Shown piece by piece: positions 39,874-52,800 of a DNA stretch of 64,000 nt. The stretch covers positions 85,380 to 149,379 of the forward strand of contig JALMLS010000451.1 of the NCBI GenBank assembly GCA_038496445.1, in the 5' to 3' direction. The stretch is from Trichosphaerium sp. ATCC 40318. Its lineage: Eukaryota > Discosea > Flabellinia > Trichosidae. Every line of letters starts with the position of its first letter. The first letter of the stretch is position 1. The notes beneath the pieces were generated by a model. That model worked only from the letters and a program-made list of their open reading frames with translations, was not told the DNA's origin and searched no databases. The position numbers and the translations under genes were made by a program.

Positions 39874-42023
39874 CTTATTTCTTCTTTGGTTTTACGCCTT
39901 TACTTGGGTCATTAGGATCTTTCAAAGCTGCGTACAACTCCGGTAGTATGTTATCTAAGTACCTACGCAAATCAGTTAAACAAACCACAGAAAATAATGA
40001 ATTTCTCCTCCACAAAGAAATTTCGCTAATCGTACCAACTAAATGGCTTACAACCCAATTCTTTTTTCAATTTCAATCTCTCTGTTATGTCTCCTACGAC
40101 AAAGAAAATTAGTATGTATTCCCAAAACTGCAAGTTTCAGAAAAGTTTTTTTATCATAAACATGCGAAATAAATGCGTTCTTTTCATTTAAAAATACTTT
40201 GTAGTTATTTATTAAATCTAGTTATACGCACCTGGAGATTTTTTGCGAGCGTGAGGGTATTGCGAGTAATAAACTTCCTTGTACTCGTCCAACCAAACTT
40301 CTGCAATCCTCATTTTATTCTTATCAAGCGATTTAGCTTGTCCACCTTTATTTTAGTTAGCACGGAATTTAAAACGTCTACTCGGACCTGGAAAATCGTA
40401 TGGGAATCCTCCTGATCTGAAAATATGACCAACATGCGAGCATGGTACTACTACTAGGGTACCTGCGGAGTGTGAGGTTAAAAAAGGTAACATACTAAAT
40501 CTACCTCCACAAAGCCAGATTCTCAGAGAAAGTTCAACATTCTCAGCTCCCCAAATGTCCATCTCTCTGTCGAATTCACCAATAATCTTCCAATACTTTG
40601 CTGACGCAGCGAAAAGGCCACCAGGCATAGCAGGCGAAATCTTGAGATCAGTAGGGGATCTAACGCATGTGAGTGCTTTTTTTTCCAGTAAAGAAGTCCA
40701 CAAGAAAACATTGCTATGCTTGCTCCCTTACCTGTTTTTACTTTGTTCATTGGATAGATACTTCCACGTAAACCCTAAATGCCAACCGAAACCACCAATA
40801 ACAGTGCTGCCAGATGACACATAAGCATAAGGTTTTTTATCGGAGATAGAGTCAATCTAGGTACATTGAAATAAGCAATTAATAAGTAAAGAAAGCGCGA
40901 ACCTCAGGTACTACTATGTAGGTAGGGTCATTTTTTATTGTCTGTGCAATTGGCTCATACCAACCGACATTCGCTTCAATATGACAATCAAAAAATACGA
41001 GTATAGGACTGTCACATTCGTAAGAGCCATACACTAACGTCGATTAGGACATTCAGACAATACTCATTTTTAATCAAACGCTAGGATACTGTACATATTA
41101 AACAACGCGATTACGTACTTCTAGATCGAATTAAGCCTTCCCTCTTAGAATTCTTAATGTAAACAGTTTTAGGAAATTTGTTTTCAAAGTGACCTGTCAG
41201 GTTTTCAGGATTATTGTCATCTACGAGCACTAATAACATAAAACTGTCAGAAAAAACGAAGGTCGCAACAAACTAACCAATCCTATCAAGTAGATGCGCT
41301 GGAGTACGCTCAAGTAATGTCTTGACACTATTTTCTAGTATATGCAACTTTTCTGTACGAAACGGCATAATAACGCAGGCGGTAGGCAAATCCTATTAAA
41401 TCAGTTGGTACATAATTAAAAAAATGTACTCTGAGTACCCAATCAAAGCGTTGTTTTCTACAGAGCTCATTCCTTGCATCTGGTAAATCACGTGTCTTGT
41501 AAAGGTGATGAGGGAATGTATTGTTGTAGTTTGAGTTTGGACCATCGTTCTTCTGACCACCCTCGTATCGCGGAGGTTGCCGATTCAAAATGTTTGTGAC
41601 CTACTACGTTGCAAATAAAACAATCATAAATTGTTGTGGTACCTTTAAAAGCTCTTGTCTAGCGTTACCAAAATCTATTTTGCGAGATGCTTGTTTTTTG
41701 CCCGCATGTTGTTGTATGCTCTCTATTTTTTGTTCTAATCGCGTAACCTACTAATGGTCATTGTTATTTACGACGTCGGCGCGTACAGCTTCATTTGCTT
41801 GTTTTAATTCAACGGTGTCATGAAAAACCGGTTTTGAAGCAATAGCGAGCTGCTGTAGTTGTAGGTCTTTGTGAGATAAAAAGAAATACAAATAGCCCGT
41901 TACTATGAGTGTAAAAAATGCTACAAGACCCAAGAGTTCTTTGACTGTCAAGTGGTGATTCGTTGCCGCGTTTGCGCGCATTGTGACACGAATTGTCAAC
42001 AATTTGGTTTGATTATTTTGCAA
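39874..42023 (-). CDS. Polypeptide N-acetylgalactosaminyltransferase (GT27), no lectin domain
   Basis: Golgi type II membrane enzyme that starts mucin-type O-glycosylation. A short cytosolic tail is followed by one membrane anchor ([19 protein letters not shown]) and a stem. The catalytic part shows the metal-binding DxH as [15 protein letters not shown], a WYHxG-like [46 protein letters not shown] and PCSHVGHIF. The C-terminus ends in a basic KGVKPKKK soon after, so the ricin-type lectin domain of most animal members is absent. Start is 42023 or the internal ATG at 41981 ([11 protein letters not shown]). About 450-480 residues in ten or so exons. Presence of GT27 in a unicellular non-animal is notable but known. 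Confidence 0.88.
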
Positions 42024-42170
42024 ACTAACGTTCAGAGCCGCGCCACGTTGTAAATAGCGTTGCTAGTAGTTGCTAGCAACCCAGATAGTTTTAACTTAGT
42101 ACCGCGGTTTTTTATCGCGACAAAAAAAGTCAATATGAGTAGACTATTTTTTTAGGCAACTATCAGCATC
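42024..42170. promoter_or_regulatory. Bidirectional promoter, GalNAc-transferase / RPL3
   Basis: Only 147 bp between divergent start codons. It holds a 12-bp palindrome GTTGCTAGCAAC (42069-42080) with an extra half GTTGCTAG just before it at 42059-42066. The palindrome recalls an RFX X-box half-site pair without its spacer. A CCGCGG follows at about 42104. Confidence 0.5.
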
Positions 42171-43921
42171 ATGTCTCATCGTAAATTTAGTGGTGCGTAT
42201 CTAGCCTTATATATTTGCCGCCACATTGGCGCCTTTTAATGTATATTATGTATTTCCTTCTAACTTCTTCATTTTAGCTCCGAGACACGGTTCTCTCGCT
42301 TTCCTCCCAAGAAAAAGATCGTGCACCTTCAGAGGAAGAAGTACGTTTTACTTTTTTTCTCAATCTTCTACGCTCGAATATATCGCCAATAAGCACTAAA
42401 TACGCATACTCACGCTATAATAGTTCGCGCATACCCAAAGGATGATCCATCCCAACCACCTCACCTCACAGCTTTCACTGGCTACAAAGCGGGGTGCACT
42501 CACATATTACGCGAAGTAAACCGTTTGGGTTCTTGTACGTCAATTAGCAATTAATAACACTATTGGCGACCAAATACTCACAAATTGCAGCCCTTAACAA
42601 AAAGGAAGTCGTCGAGTGTGTTACCATCATCGAAACTGCACCTATGATTGGTATCGGTATCGCTGGTTACGTTGAGACCACAACCGGCCTTCGCTGTTTG
42701 ACTACCGTCTGGACCGCTAACATGTCTGATGACGTACGACACGACTATTTGTAAGCCCATCGCTAATATTTTCTTCAGGCCAAGCGTAGATTTTACAAAC
42801 GCTGGTACAGATCAAAGAAAAAGGCTTTCACAAGATACGCCAAGACTGTCGCTCACTCAGAGGAAGGAAACATCAAGAAGAACCTCGAGAGAATCGCCAA
42901 ATACTGTAAGGTCGTCCGTCTTATCTGCCACACCCAGCCACGTCTTGTCACACTCAACAAGGGTGTACAAAAGAAGGCACACATTCAAGAAATTCAGGTA
43001 TGTGTAAAATTCATTTTTTTCAACTCGGCAAAACCTTTTTTCCACAAAGTGCTTTTTGCCTTGTTTACTTAGTTACCTTTGATTTTTTGACTAATGAAAT
43101 TGTGTTTTATAGATCAACGGTGGTAGAACTGTCCAAGAAAAAATCGACTACGCCAAAAAATTTTTCGAACAACCAATCCCAATTACCGAGTGCTTTCAAG
43201 AGCAGGACGTTATTGACACCATTGGAGTCACAACCGGTAAAGGTTTCAAGGGCGTAATTTCCAGATGGGGCGTTGCCCGATTACCTCGTAAAACACACAA
43301 AGGTTTGCGTAAGGTCGCTTGTATTGGATCTTGGCATCCTGCAAACGTACAGTACTCTGTTGCTCGTGCTGGTCAAAAGGGTTTCCACCACCGTGTTGAG
43401 AAGGGTAAGAAGATCTACAAGATTGGTGATGGTAAAGACAAAAACTCTGCCACAACAAAATTCGATATCACCGAAAAGGGGTACGTTTGTCTTTTGCCTA
43501 GAACTTTCTTTTTTCTCTTTTATTTACTCATTTAATAGTATTACCCCAATGGGTGGCTTCCGTAGATGGGGTGCCATTGACAACCAATTTGTCATGATTA
43601 AGGGTTCTTGCCAAGGTTCGTTTTTTTTCTGTTCACTTTTTTTTTTTTTGGAATAATTCTTATACTCACGTTTCTATTTCAGGTACACCTGGTCGTCCAA
43701 TCACATTGAGAAAGACATTGCTCCCACACGTTTCTCGCGCTCACCAAGAACAAGTTGTGCTCAAATTCATCGACACATCGTCCAAAGTTGGTCATGGTCA
43801 CTTCCAAACCACAGCCGAAAAGAACAAATGGTATGGTTCCACCAAGAAATACAGAGCTATCCAAGCCAACAAGGTTGCTCGCAAACTCGCCGAGGAAGAG
43901 GCTGTTGCTGCTACCCAGTAA
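42171..43921 (+). CDS. RPL3: 60S ribosomal protein L3
   Basis: Structural protein of the large ribosomal subunit near the peptidyl-transferase centre. Around 390 residues in eight exons, the normal length. It begins [20 protein letters not shown], continues [55 protein letters not shown] and GHGRFQ-like GHGHFQT, all family landmarks; the Trp and His of the W-finger/GSWHP region are intact. High use of C-ending codons compared with neighbours suggests strong expression. An AAATAAA signal lies just after the stop. Confidence 0.98.
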
Positions 43922-44088
43922 AAATAAATACAAATTTCTCAAAACAAAAAGACTTGTTTGTTGTACAACCACGCAATCACTTTCTATTGTAATAATTTGT
44001 GGTTTGTGGCATCAACTGCCGATCGTTCTTCTCTGATCAAGAAATGAGATGACTCACATAATCGCTAGCGCGTATTCCATTACACGTC

Positions 44089-45571
44089 ATGTTACTCACG
44101 ATAGGTATTGCTACGATCATCATCGTAATTTGGTATGTATTCAACAACAAGCCCGTTAAAAAGCGCAAAATAAACAAAGGAGATGCTGTGATCATTACTG
44201 GATGCGAGTAAGTACTGTTATTGTTACTAATGAACCAACAAACCTGTGTAGTTCTGGATTTGGCTACAAATTAACAAAACGTCTTGACAATGCTGGTTAT
44301 TTCGTTTTGTCCACGTGTTTAACAACGGAAGGAGCCAAACGGTTAAATCAAGAGACATCCAACAATGTTCTCACTTTTCAATGCGATGTAACTTCTCAGG
44401 TACGTATCTCACCAACTACAACGCACGTGTTCAGTCTGAATGCAAAAGCTATTTATTTTTGAAGAATTCTGTAAAAATTTGCCTGTACCAAAAGAAGTCA
44501 GTATCTACAATGTTATTTTGGAGACGATTAGAGCGATCATGGTCCTGAATTTTGCTGCTAGGAGGATGTTGATCGGACGTTTGGCGAAATTTGTGCTGCT
44601 TGTGATGAAAATTCATTGACGGTAATATCATTGGTGAACAATGCAGGCATAGTTATTGGCTGGGAGTTCGACTTTGCCTCAGTATCAGATTTCGAGAAAA
44701 ACTTTTCAGGCACGTGTGGTAACATCACCAATATGAGCTTAGTACTAAATATATTTTAAAGTTAATTTTTTTGGTTTGATTAGAGTAACCAAGAAGTTCC
44801 TACGTACGCAAAATAGATAGCATTGAAACTGATTAGGTTTTAGCACTCATAAAGAAATCAAAGGGAAGAATAGTCAATGTAGGAAGTATTTCCGGTCTTG
44901 GTGGTTACCCTTGTTTAACTGTTTATGGTTCTACAAAGGTACACAGAATGGCGAAAATTTATTATCAGTGTTATTTATTAAAGAGTTAAATCGTAGTTTG
45001 CTGTTGAAGGGTTCAGTAGAAACTTAAGACTTGATATGAAGAAATTTGGAGTTAAAGTTATTATTCTCAGTACGCTTTTTTCACTGTCGAAGTTGATGTT
45101 TCTGTAGATCCTGGTGTAACTAATACACCATTGTGGCGAGCGTTACCTGATCAGTTTAAAAAACGTAACTAAATCCAATGTTATCTTCATCACTTACAAT
45201 AACCAGACTTTGATGAACACCCAGATATGAAAGAGGTGTATGGAGAAGAGTATCTGCCAAATTTTCTCGAATTAATGAAAACAAGTCCTCCTGGTGACCC
45301 TAAACATGTTGTTGATGCATTGGTACCTCAGTAAATTAAAACCTAAAATCTTTCTGACTTGTTTAGATGCTTGCTTTGACATCTCAGAATCCAAAACAAA
45401 GGTGACTTTATCTATTTTTTTCGACATTACTTTCTTATGTTGTTGTTTCTTAGATATATTGTTGGTACTGATGCCTTGTTATTTCGATGGTTGACAATGC
45501 TGCCTGACAATGTCTATGACAGTATTTTCTCATTGATGAAATTTCCAAAACTCAAGCGTATGATTGAATAA
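44089..45571 (+). CDS. Short-chain dehydrogenase/reductase, retinol/17-beta-HSD6-like, copy 1
   Basis: Membrane-anchored NAD(P)-dependent oxidoreductase of sterol or retinoid type. An N-terminal hydrophobic anchor (MLLTIGIATIIIVIWYVF) precedes a Rossmann fold: nucleotide motif TGCDSGFGYKL (TGxxxGxG), CDVTSQEDVDRTF, the structural NNAG, active-site Ser in GSISGLGG and catalytic YGSTK. PGVTNTPLW and a C-terminal membrane-like end follow. About 310 residues in nine exons. It is the first of two tandem copies whose exons and even intron sequences are nearly identical. Substrate unknown. Confidence 0.92.
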
Positions 45572-45812
45572 AACCAGCATTATGACAATAACCAATCTTG
45601 TCATGTTTTATGCCATCTCAAAAAGGAATTTGCGCTAAATTTAAGTTGAATGTTAATCAGGCAACAAATGTGTCAACGTTTGCTGGGCTATCAAAGCCGC
45701 TCAATCGCTCTACCTTTTGTAAAGAATTTGTGGTATCCTCCTAAAAATCCTTTATCGTTCTAAAGAAATGAAGTGACTTGTGCATTATTTTTTGTGTTTT
45801 ACAGTGACACGC

Positions 45813-47222
45813 ATGTTACTCACGATAGGTATTGCTACTGTCATTATCGTAATTTGGTATGTATTCAACAACAAGCCCGTTAAAAAGCGCAAAATAAACA
45901 AAGGGGATGCTGTGATCATTACTGGATGCGAGTAAGCACTGTTATTGTTTCTACTGAACCAACAAACCTGTGTAGTTCTGGATTTGGCTACAAATTAACA
46001 AAACGTCTTGACAATGCTGGTTATTCCGTTTTGGCCACGTGTCTAACAACGGAAGGAGCCAAGCGTTTAAATCAAGAGACATCCAACAATGTTCTCACTT
46101 TTCAATGCGATGTAACTTCTCAGGTACGTACCTCAACGCACGTGTCCGCTGAATTAGCAAGAAGTTGTTGTTTTTAAAGCGACATCATGTTTTCTTAATT
46201 TTTACTGCTAGGAGGATGTTGATCGGACGTTTGGCGAAATCTGCGCTGCTTGTGATGAAAATTCATTGACGGTAATATCATTGGTGAACAATGCAGGCAT
46301 ATTTATTGGCTGGGAGTTCGACTTTGCCTCAGTATCAGATTTCGAGAAAAACTTTTCAGGCACGTGTTGTAACATCACCAATATGAGCTTAGTACTAATA
46401 TATTTTAAAGTTAATTTTTTTGGTTTGATTAGAGTAACCAAGAAGTTCCTACGTACGCAAAATAGATAGCATTGAAACTGATCAGGTTTTAGCACTCATA
46501 AAGAAATCAAAGGGAAGAATAGTCAATATAGGAAGCCTTGCTGGGCTTGCCGGTTTCTCTTGTTTAACTGTTTATGGTTCTACAAAGGTGCATTTGATCC
46601 TGAATATTTTATTGTTATCATTATTAAACAGTTAAACCGTAGTTTGCCGTTGAAGGATTCAGTAGAAACTTAAGACTTGACATGAAGAAATTTGGAGTTA
46701 AAGTTATTATTCTCAGTACGCTTTTTAGTTTCAACTACTTGCTGATGTTTCTGTAGATCCTGGTGGAATGAACACACCGTTATGGCGAGCGTTGCCTGAT
46801 TTGTTTAAAAAACGTAACTAAATCCAATGTTCTTCATTCACTAACTTCAAAAACCAGATTTTGATGAACACCCAGATATGAAAGAGGTGTATGGAGAAGA
46901 GTATCTGCCAAATTTTCTCGAATTAATGAAAACAAGTCCTCCTGGTGACCCTAAACATGTTGTTGATGCATTGGTACCTCAGTACATTAAATATTGAAAT
47001 CTTTCTGACTTGTTTAGATGCTTGCTTTGACATCTCAGAATCCAAAACAAAGGTGACTTTATCTATTTTTTCGAAATTACTTTCTTATGTTTGGTGTTTC
47101 TTAGATATGTTGTTGGTACTGATGCCTTGTTATTTCGATGGTTGACAATGCTGCCTGATAATGTCTATGACAGCATTTTCTCACTAGCGAACTATCCAAA
47201 GCTCAAGTGTATGATTGAATAA
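45813..47222 (+). CDS. Short-chain dehydrogenase/reductase, retinol/17-beta-HSD6-like, copy 2
   Basis: Same exon layout as copy 1: anchor MLLTIGIATVIIVIWYVF, TGCDSGFGYKL, NNAG, Ser in GSLAGLAG (GSISGLGG in copy 1), YGSTK, and PGGMNTPLW where copy 1 has PGVTNTPLW. Intron 2 is shorter. Differences cluster around the active-site Ser segment and the loop after beta-6, which often set substrate choice, so specificity may have shifted. No disabling change seen; both copies look intact. Confidence 0.92.
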
Positions 47223-47486
47223 ATTCAATCAAGTTATGCGACAGCACTAAACTCGTCACTTTACAATCGTGTGTTATGTCTACTTCATAAAAGGCAATTA
47301 AATGTGCTAAATTTAGGTTGATTTCTGCTAATCGTGTAAATATCGCAAACATTTGTAGGCTAATAACACACTGACAAATCATTGTTGACCATTCTGTGGA
47401 ACTTGGATTGATACATTGATCTCCCAATATTGTTTTCACAGAAAACGACAGCGTATCTAAAAAATAGCTAATTTATTTGAGTACAC

Positions 47487-48253
47487 CTAAGCATCAATCC
47501 ATTGTTTGATAGGCGCTAGAGAAATAACAGCATTGTACATCTTGCTGAGACGAGGTACAGGTTTGAGGTCGAGAGAATCAGGTACGGTCAAAGACACATC
47601 TCTTATCATTGACGCAACCAGAACATCGGCGAATGAAACCTCCTTGCCTGCATAACAGTTAACAACACTGACCAAGAACGAATTAATATTGTACCTGAGA
47701 AGTAATCACCCTCAGTTTGACCCAAGATAGTATCGAAAGCTTTCAGTTGAGTTTTTTGATACTCAGCAAACTTTTTCTTATCTCCACCTGCCAATACAAC
47801 AGGTACCCAAGCATCGCGGTAAGAAACGTACGCAGACGCGGCTCTATCAGTGTGATAGTCCTTAATGTCATCAACGCCGTATTTACCCAGTTTTTTTGCC
47901 AAGTATCTAATCATTGGTACGTGCTCGCACATGTTAAGACCTGGTTACTTGGTTAGGTGTATACAAACGAGCAATCCCCTTACCGTTTAGGTGCAAGATT
48001 GGGACACCACCAAAAGGATTTGTTCCGCTGCTAATAATCTCTTCTTTTTTAGAGCCCCAAGCGCCTGGGAAGTCAATAATCTCTTCAGTAAACTTGATAC
48101 CGTTTAATAACATGTAGAATCTAAACAGTGTTGTTAGCTGATTGTGTAGTTGTAGATAGCATACCTGACTGGACCACCGCGTCCGCCTAGTTTCCCCAGT
48201 TGAATGTAAGTGAGTTTAGGAGTACATCCGATTTTATCGTTTGCTGTTGTCAT
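47487..48253 (-). CDS. Glutathione S-transferase (sigma-like)
   Basis: Cytosolic enzyme conjugating glutathione to electrophiles. The N-terminal thioredoxin-like domain reads PKLTYIQLGKLGGRGGPVRF (catalytic Tyr followed by the GRG-PVRF pattern of sigma/alpha/mu/pi classes), then VPILHL with the cis-Pro. The helical C-terminal domain includes ACEHVPMIRYLAKKLG-like residues, FADVLVASMIRDVS with the N-capping-like Asp, and RLSKMYNAVISLAPIKQWID. About 215 residues in four exons. The intron near 47945-47975 is slightly uncertain. Confidence 0.88.
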
Positions 48254-48979
48254 TGTTGGTAGTTTTTGATTTTGATTTTTTAATGACCCTCAAAGACAGT
48301 TATTCGATTCTCCATTTAGAAATCATTCCGCGGTAAACCATTATTGTGTACTAACACGTAATACGAATAATCATGGTATGGTAAGTAATAATGTTATTAT
48401 TTTAGTTTGGGTTGGTGGTATTTGGATTCTCCTCGGGTCGCTTTCCTAATTTAGAAGTTGGCCCTCGTGATTTTTCAAAAATGGGTACACACCCACTATG
48501 TGTAATTACGTGTAATTACTAGCCGTACGCGGTAAAAATATGTATCTTCTCTTATAAAAACAAGGCTGCACCAACAACAGGAAAATCTAGCGCTGTATTT
48601 GTTATTGAAAGTCGGTTTCCCATTAACAGCGCCCTGCAAAGTGGTTTCGAGCATTGAGAAATACGGGGGCTCTTCAAATGTCTTTATTACGCTAGTTTCT
48701 GACAACAGTAGGAGTCAAACGGTAGTAAGGTAATTGTGGAGAAGCAATAAATAGCGAGGACACTTGAATACTTTTAAAACTTGGACTGTCTCACATCTTC
48801 ATCAAGGTTTAGTGTTTCGTTCATTTGAGTTTCTCGGCTGTACTAGTATACAAAGAACAATGCATCGTTTAACCATACGTTTTCATAAAACGACTAATAG
48901 TATCAAAGGACTATTCTCTTAATTTTTACAATGTTTTTCTTGTTTTGAATTATTATTCAAAAAACCATTTACCATCTGA
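48254..48979. other. Intergenic region, nothing supported
   Basis: About 730 bp between the GST start and the intronless gene. A 69-codon minus-strand frame (48496-48705) opens with TTG rather than ATG and was not accepted. Inverted or direct repeats are not evident. Confidence 0.4.
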
Positions 48980-49714
48980 ATGGAAGCACTAGATATTGTT
49001 GAAGTATGGGAAATGATTCTGACACAGTATAAAACAGCTCATTCTATCCTATATGCTGCAAGAGCAAGCCGCACATGGCTACAATCGATATCACTTACAA
49101 AACAATACATTGCCCACAAAGAAAGAGCTACAATTAAACACCAAGTCATCGATATATTCAAAAATACTACACATAGCAGAGAAGTCAAACTTTTTAGGCT
49201 TGACTATCAATTTATTGTAACAAAGAGTATCTTCAAACCTGCCAGATTTAAAACGTTAAATACAGGGCCAGAAACGATTTTGGAGGGTATTTTACTACCC
49301 TCTCACTTATTGTTTCAATACACAACAAAAGTTCAAAGAGCTGGGAGAGCAGCAACTCTTACATGTGGAGACACAACGCTCTCGCTGTGTACAACTGGGG
49401 GGCACATAGTCTTTAGTTTACGAACCGGTAACTCGCTTGCAATGGACAAAAAACCAAGGAAGAAGAAGCAAGATCTAAAACAAGTCCATGATAAATGCAA
49501 ACAGTTTGGAAACAGCCTGCTGGTAAATGTTGGACTGCTTTCTGAGGTAAACGAGTTGACTCTAAGTGATAAAGTTAGGCTATGGCTTAAACTACAAAAG
49601 GAACTTGGGCTATGTGGTGACTTTGTGTCTCTGTATTTCCCAATTACAGATGTAATGAACAAGCTGACTGAAAGAGATGTTAGACTCTGGCTCAAAAAAA
49701 TACTCAGTCAATAA
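48980..49714 (+). CDS. Intronless protein of 244 residues, unknown, F-box-like N-terminus
   Basis: An uninterrupted frame from an ATG preceded by an A/T-rich leader. It begins MEALDIVEVWEMILTQYKTA, and the first 40 residues (W-x-x-I-L, then AARASRTWLQSIS) have the look of a degenerate F-box, in which a helix pair recruits Skp1; this is a pattern guess. A middle region (GRAATLTCGDTTLSLCTTGG) is Thr/Gly rich, then KKPRKKKQDLK is strongly basic. The C-terminus is helical (SDKVRLWLKLQKELGL; TERDVRLWLKKIL), with two related D-V/K-R-L-W-L-K units. Lack of any intron in a region where almost every gene has several is unusual and fits retroposition or recent acquisition. Confidence 0.6.
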   Translation: MEALDIVEVWEMILTQYKTAHSILYAARASRTWLQSISLTKQYIAHKERATIKHQVIDIFKNTTHSREVKLFRLDYQFIVTKSIFKPARFKTLNTGPETILEGILLPSHLLFQYTTKVQRAGRAATLTCGDTTLSLCTTGGHIVFSLRTGNSLAMDKKPRKKKQDLKQVHDKCKQFGNSLLVNVGLLSEVNELTLSDKVRLWLKLQKELGLCGDFVSLYFPITDVMNKLTERDVRLWLKKILSQ

Positions 49715-49831
49715 ACCTAATATTTCGGGAATAACATCTTAAATGTATTTTGAATCCAACAAGAAAGGCATACAGTTGAATGAATCCATTTCTTTTATTT
49801 ACAAATTGTTTTTTTACAGCTTTTATATTTT

Positions 49832-52800
49832 CTACGAATCGTCTACACCCCTAGAGCGCAGTGGCCTGTGTGAAGATCGTAGGTTGATATTATTGCGTTT
49901 GATTTTCCTATGAGAGACAAGACTGGAGTCAACGCTCAATCCCTTTTTGAATGGTGCTGGTTTTCCAATCTTAGGACTTGATGATAGTCGTGGTGTTTGT
50001 TGCGGACGTTGTTTGATGGGCGATTCAATTCTTGAGCGACTATCTCCTTCATCACTTTGAATATCTGCAGAAGCACCTAACCACTCAAAGTGAAAGAATG
50101 ATTCATAGTCAATCCATTTGATATTTTTAAGTTTTTTCTTTGACTCAGAGTGTGCATAGTAAAAAATATCTTCTCCAAGTTTATGCTCTAAACGTTCTGA
50201 TATCCAGCGTAATAGAGCGAGCTCAGTGTCCTTTGTTTTTGCTGATTTGAAATCTTTAATATACCACTGTAACAAACGGGGGACGCAAATCTAAAACGAG
50301 TGTTACTAGAAAAATCAAGAAAATAACGAGAATTTGTTTGGGATTATCATCCAACACGTGAAAACAGAAAAAAAAACAAGACAATAAACGTATTTGGTGG
50401 CTTAAAATTAAAATCTTTGCATAAAAAATAGCCGAAAAAAAAAAAGGGTAGTTTGTGCACTTACTTCAACTGTCTTTCCTTTTGTATTTATGTTTACTTG
50501 CGCTTGTAAAAACACAGTTGCAGCTTCATTCATTGCTTTTTCAACACAAGAAAATTTATAAGCTCTAGGGATGCCACTTGAGAGCTCCAAGTTGGCCATA
50601 GTGAAAACCAATGATGGATATGTGCCCTTTAAACTCACTAGCTTTCTCTCATCATCTTTTGGGAACCGCACATACGTGTGAAATGGAGAAACTTTAGTGT
50701 TTGCATTTGGCCCTAACCTCTTGTCTACGAACAATAAGGACTAATAATTGAATTGCAATGTACCAACAAAAGACGGGCGTGGCATATTAGCACGTAATAC
50801 TGCAAAGTTAATTTCTCTAAGTGTAAATGGTATCTTGAAAGGACCAATTCTAGGAGTGATTAGCCCAATTAGACCAATGCGTGACTGTTATCTTGTTTTT
50901 AACAAAAGCCGTAGTTACCTGTAAGAAGCTCTCGCAAACCACTCTTCACAAGCCTAGGAAATTGTTATAAATAGTCCAAAGTGATAGCACTTACCTCTTT
51001 GTTATTTATAGGTGGTGGCCCTTGTTCGACATGCGTATGCATGTTAAGTACAGTGTAAATATTTACAAAAAAAGTCAATCTTTCCCGCTCATTTAAACTA
51101 GTGACGTTTATCTAAAATATGGTGAGAATAGCTTAAAACCTTTCATACCGTCCGTAAGAGAGCTGTATTACTCTCAAATTTTTTATAAGCTGGATCTACA
51201 ATGGCCATTTACATGATTTTATTTCAAGTAAGTAACTTACCTTGTGCTAACGTAGAGAAAGCTGCCGGTGTATCCAAAGGAGCATATTTCTTAAATAGCG
51301 CAATAATAGACTACAGCGTGTTTTAATGAAAGGTAAATACAAAATATAAAACGACTTACCTCAGCTAATCTATATGCTATTGACAATGCACTTCTCTTCT
51401 TCTTACTATTTGTGGCAGTTTTCATATTTAATCCAGCTACAACTGCCTAAAAATACAAATTAAAATAAACTAGTGCCAAGTACATCTACAAACCCTCTTT
51501 TTGTTTAATGTGCCTTTCGACACTAATCCTGCAATCATCAAAGCGCTAGGTGTAGAAGATAAACTTGAAGCTAACTATATCACTAGGATATTAGCACAGA
51601 AGAGGAATCATAACAAAATTGTTGATCTCATACTCGAACTTTTTTTTCTCCTTCGATCTTTAAAGAGTTACTGCGTTTGTACTTGCGTGACTGGCCTAAG
51701 CCAAATTCCTTAGATCCTTTTTGTTTAATCTTTGATAGCATTGAAATAGACTTGGTCTCATCTGACTTTGCTTCCCCGCTCTTTGTTCTGCCTCGTAAAC
51801 TATGAACAGGCAACTCGGATCGCTTTGTTCCTTTTTATCAACAGTTAGGAACTAAAACCAACATCCACACTGTTATAAACGCACCAAATATACGCTCAAC
51901 CTTTCTCACTTTTTTACCATCCGGTTTGGGCTTATATTGTAAAGAAGCAGTGTGACCTTTCAGCCTGCAATAAATGAGTTAGTCTCCATTACAAAAACCA
52001 AACTTGCCTTTGTTTTAAAGTGTTTGCTTCAATACTTTGATTGAATCTGCACACAAGATCATTTTCTTTAAGAGTACGTATAAGAGATTCCTCTGCTGTT
52101 TTGAAAAAATCAACATCTGTACAGCCACTGTCACGTTTTTGTTGCAACTCTTTTGAAATCGAAAACGGTAAGTTGACTTGCTCCGCAGCTCCTGAGGCAA
52201 ATGAAATAAGCGATAATCTTTAAACTCCAATAACTTTACCTTCAGAAACAAATCGGTCGTATATAGATGGAGCCAACGTAACACGAAGTTCACTATCGGA
52301 TAAACGATACTTGTTAACAGCAATAAGGAACTCAACAATCTCAATGGTTAGCAGTCGCTTACAAAATTTCTTAAAGTATGCCAGTGCTATCAAGCCAATT
52401 AACTAAGGAACGTAGTTCGACATATAAAAATAAGAGTACGTACGTAGATCAGAAGCAAGTAAATCTTCTAATGTATAATCTTCTAACTTTGTTGTAAGCA
52501 CTTTATTTCTTCGTTGCTAATACTCGATGTTAGGGAAAGCGAAAGTGTGACAATTCACTTTTATCTAACCTCATACTGCTTCATTATTTCCATAGTAGAG
52601 GTACAAACATCCTTCATTTTATTTTCTTCAATGGATTTAGTTCCATCATGCTCAGGGAGTTGTACACGTAACCACTATAATAGTAATCACTTATGGAATG
52701 CATATTGTATTAACGTACAGCTAGAAACACGTCATCATATGGATCTGAACCTTGATCAGCAAACAGCCTCATCGCTTCCATAGTAGCCTCGTTTTTTGAT

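Larger units (their letters stand above)
44089..47222 (+). repeat. Tandem gene duplication of about 1.7 kb
   Basis: The segment starting at 44089 recurs from 45813. Exons are almost identical and several introns match closely (for example the sequence around GGCACGTGT in the intron after NFS, and the TTTTTTGGTTTGATTAG acceptor). The 3' flanks also share patches (TGCTAAATTTA). Conservation of introns points to a recent duplication or gene conversion. Confidence 0.85.

Noticed and set aside
48496-48705. Minus-strand frame of 69 codons
   Set aside because: It opens with TTG, not ATG, and no intron or homology supports it.
49333-49695. 120-codon frame antisense to the intronless gene
   Set aside because: It is Ser/Leu-rich low-complexity and looks like the shadow of the plus-strand gene.
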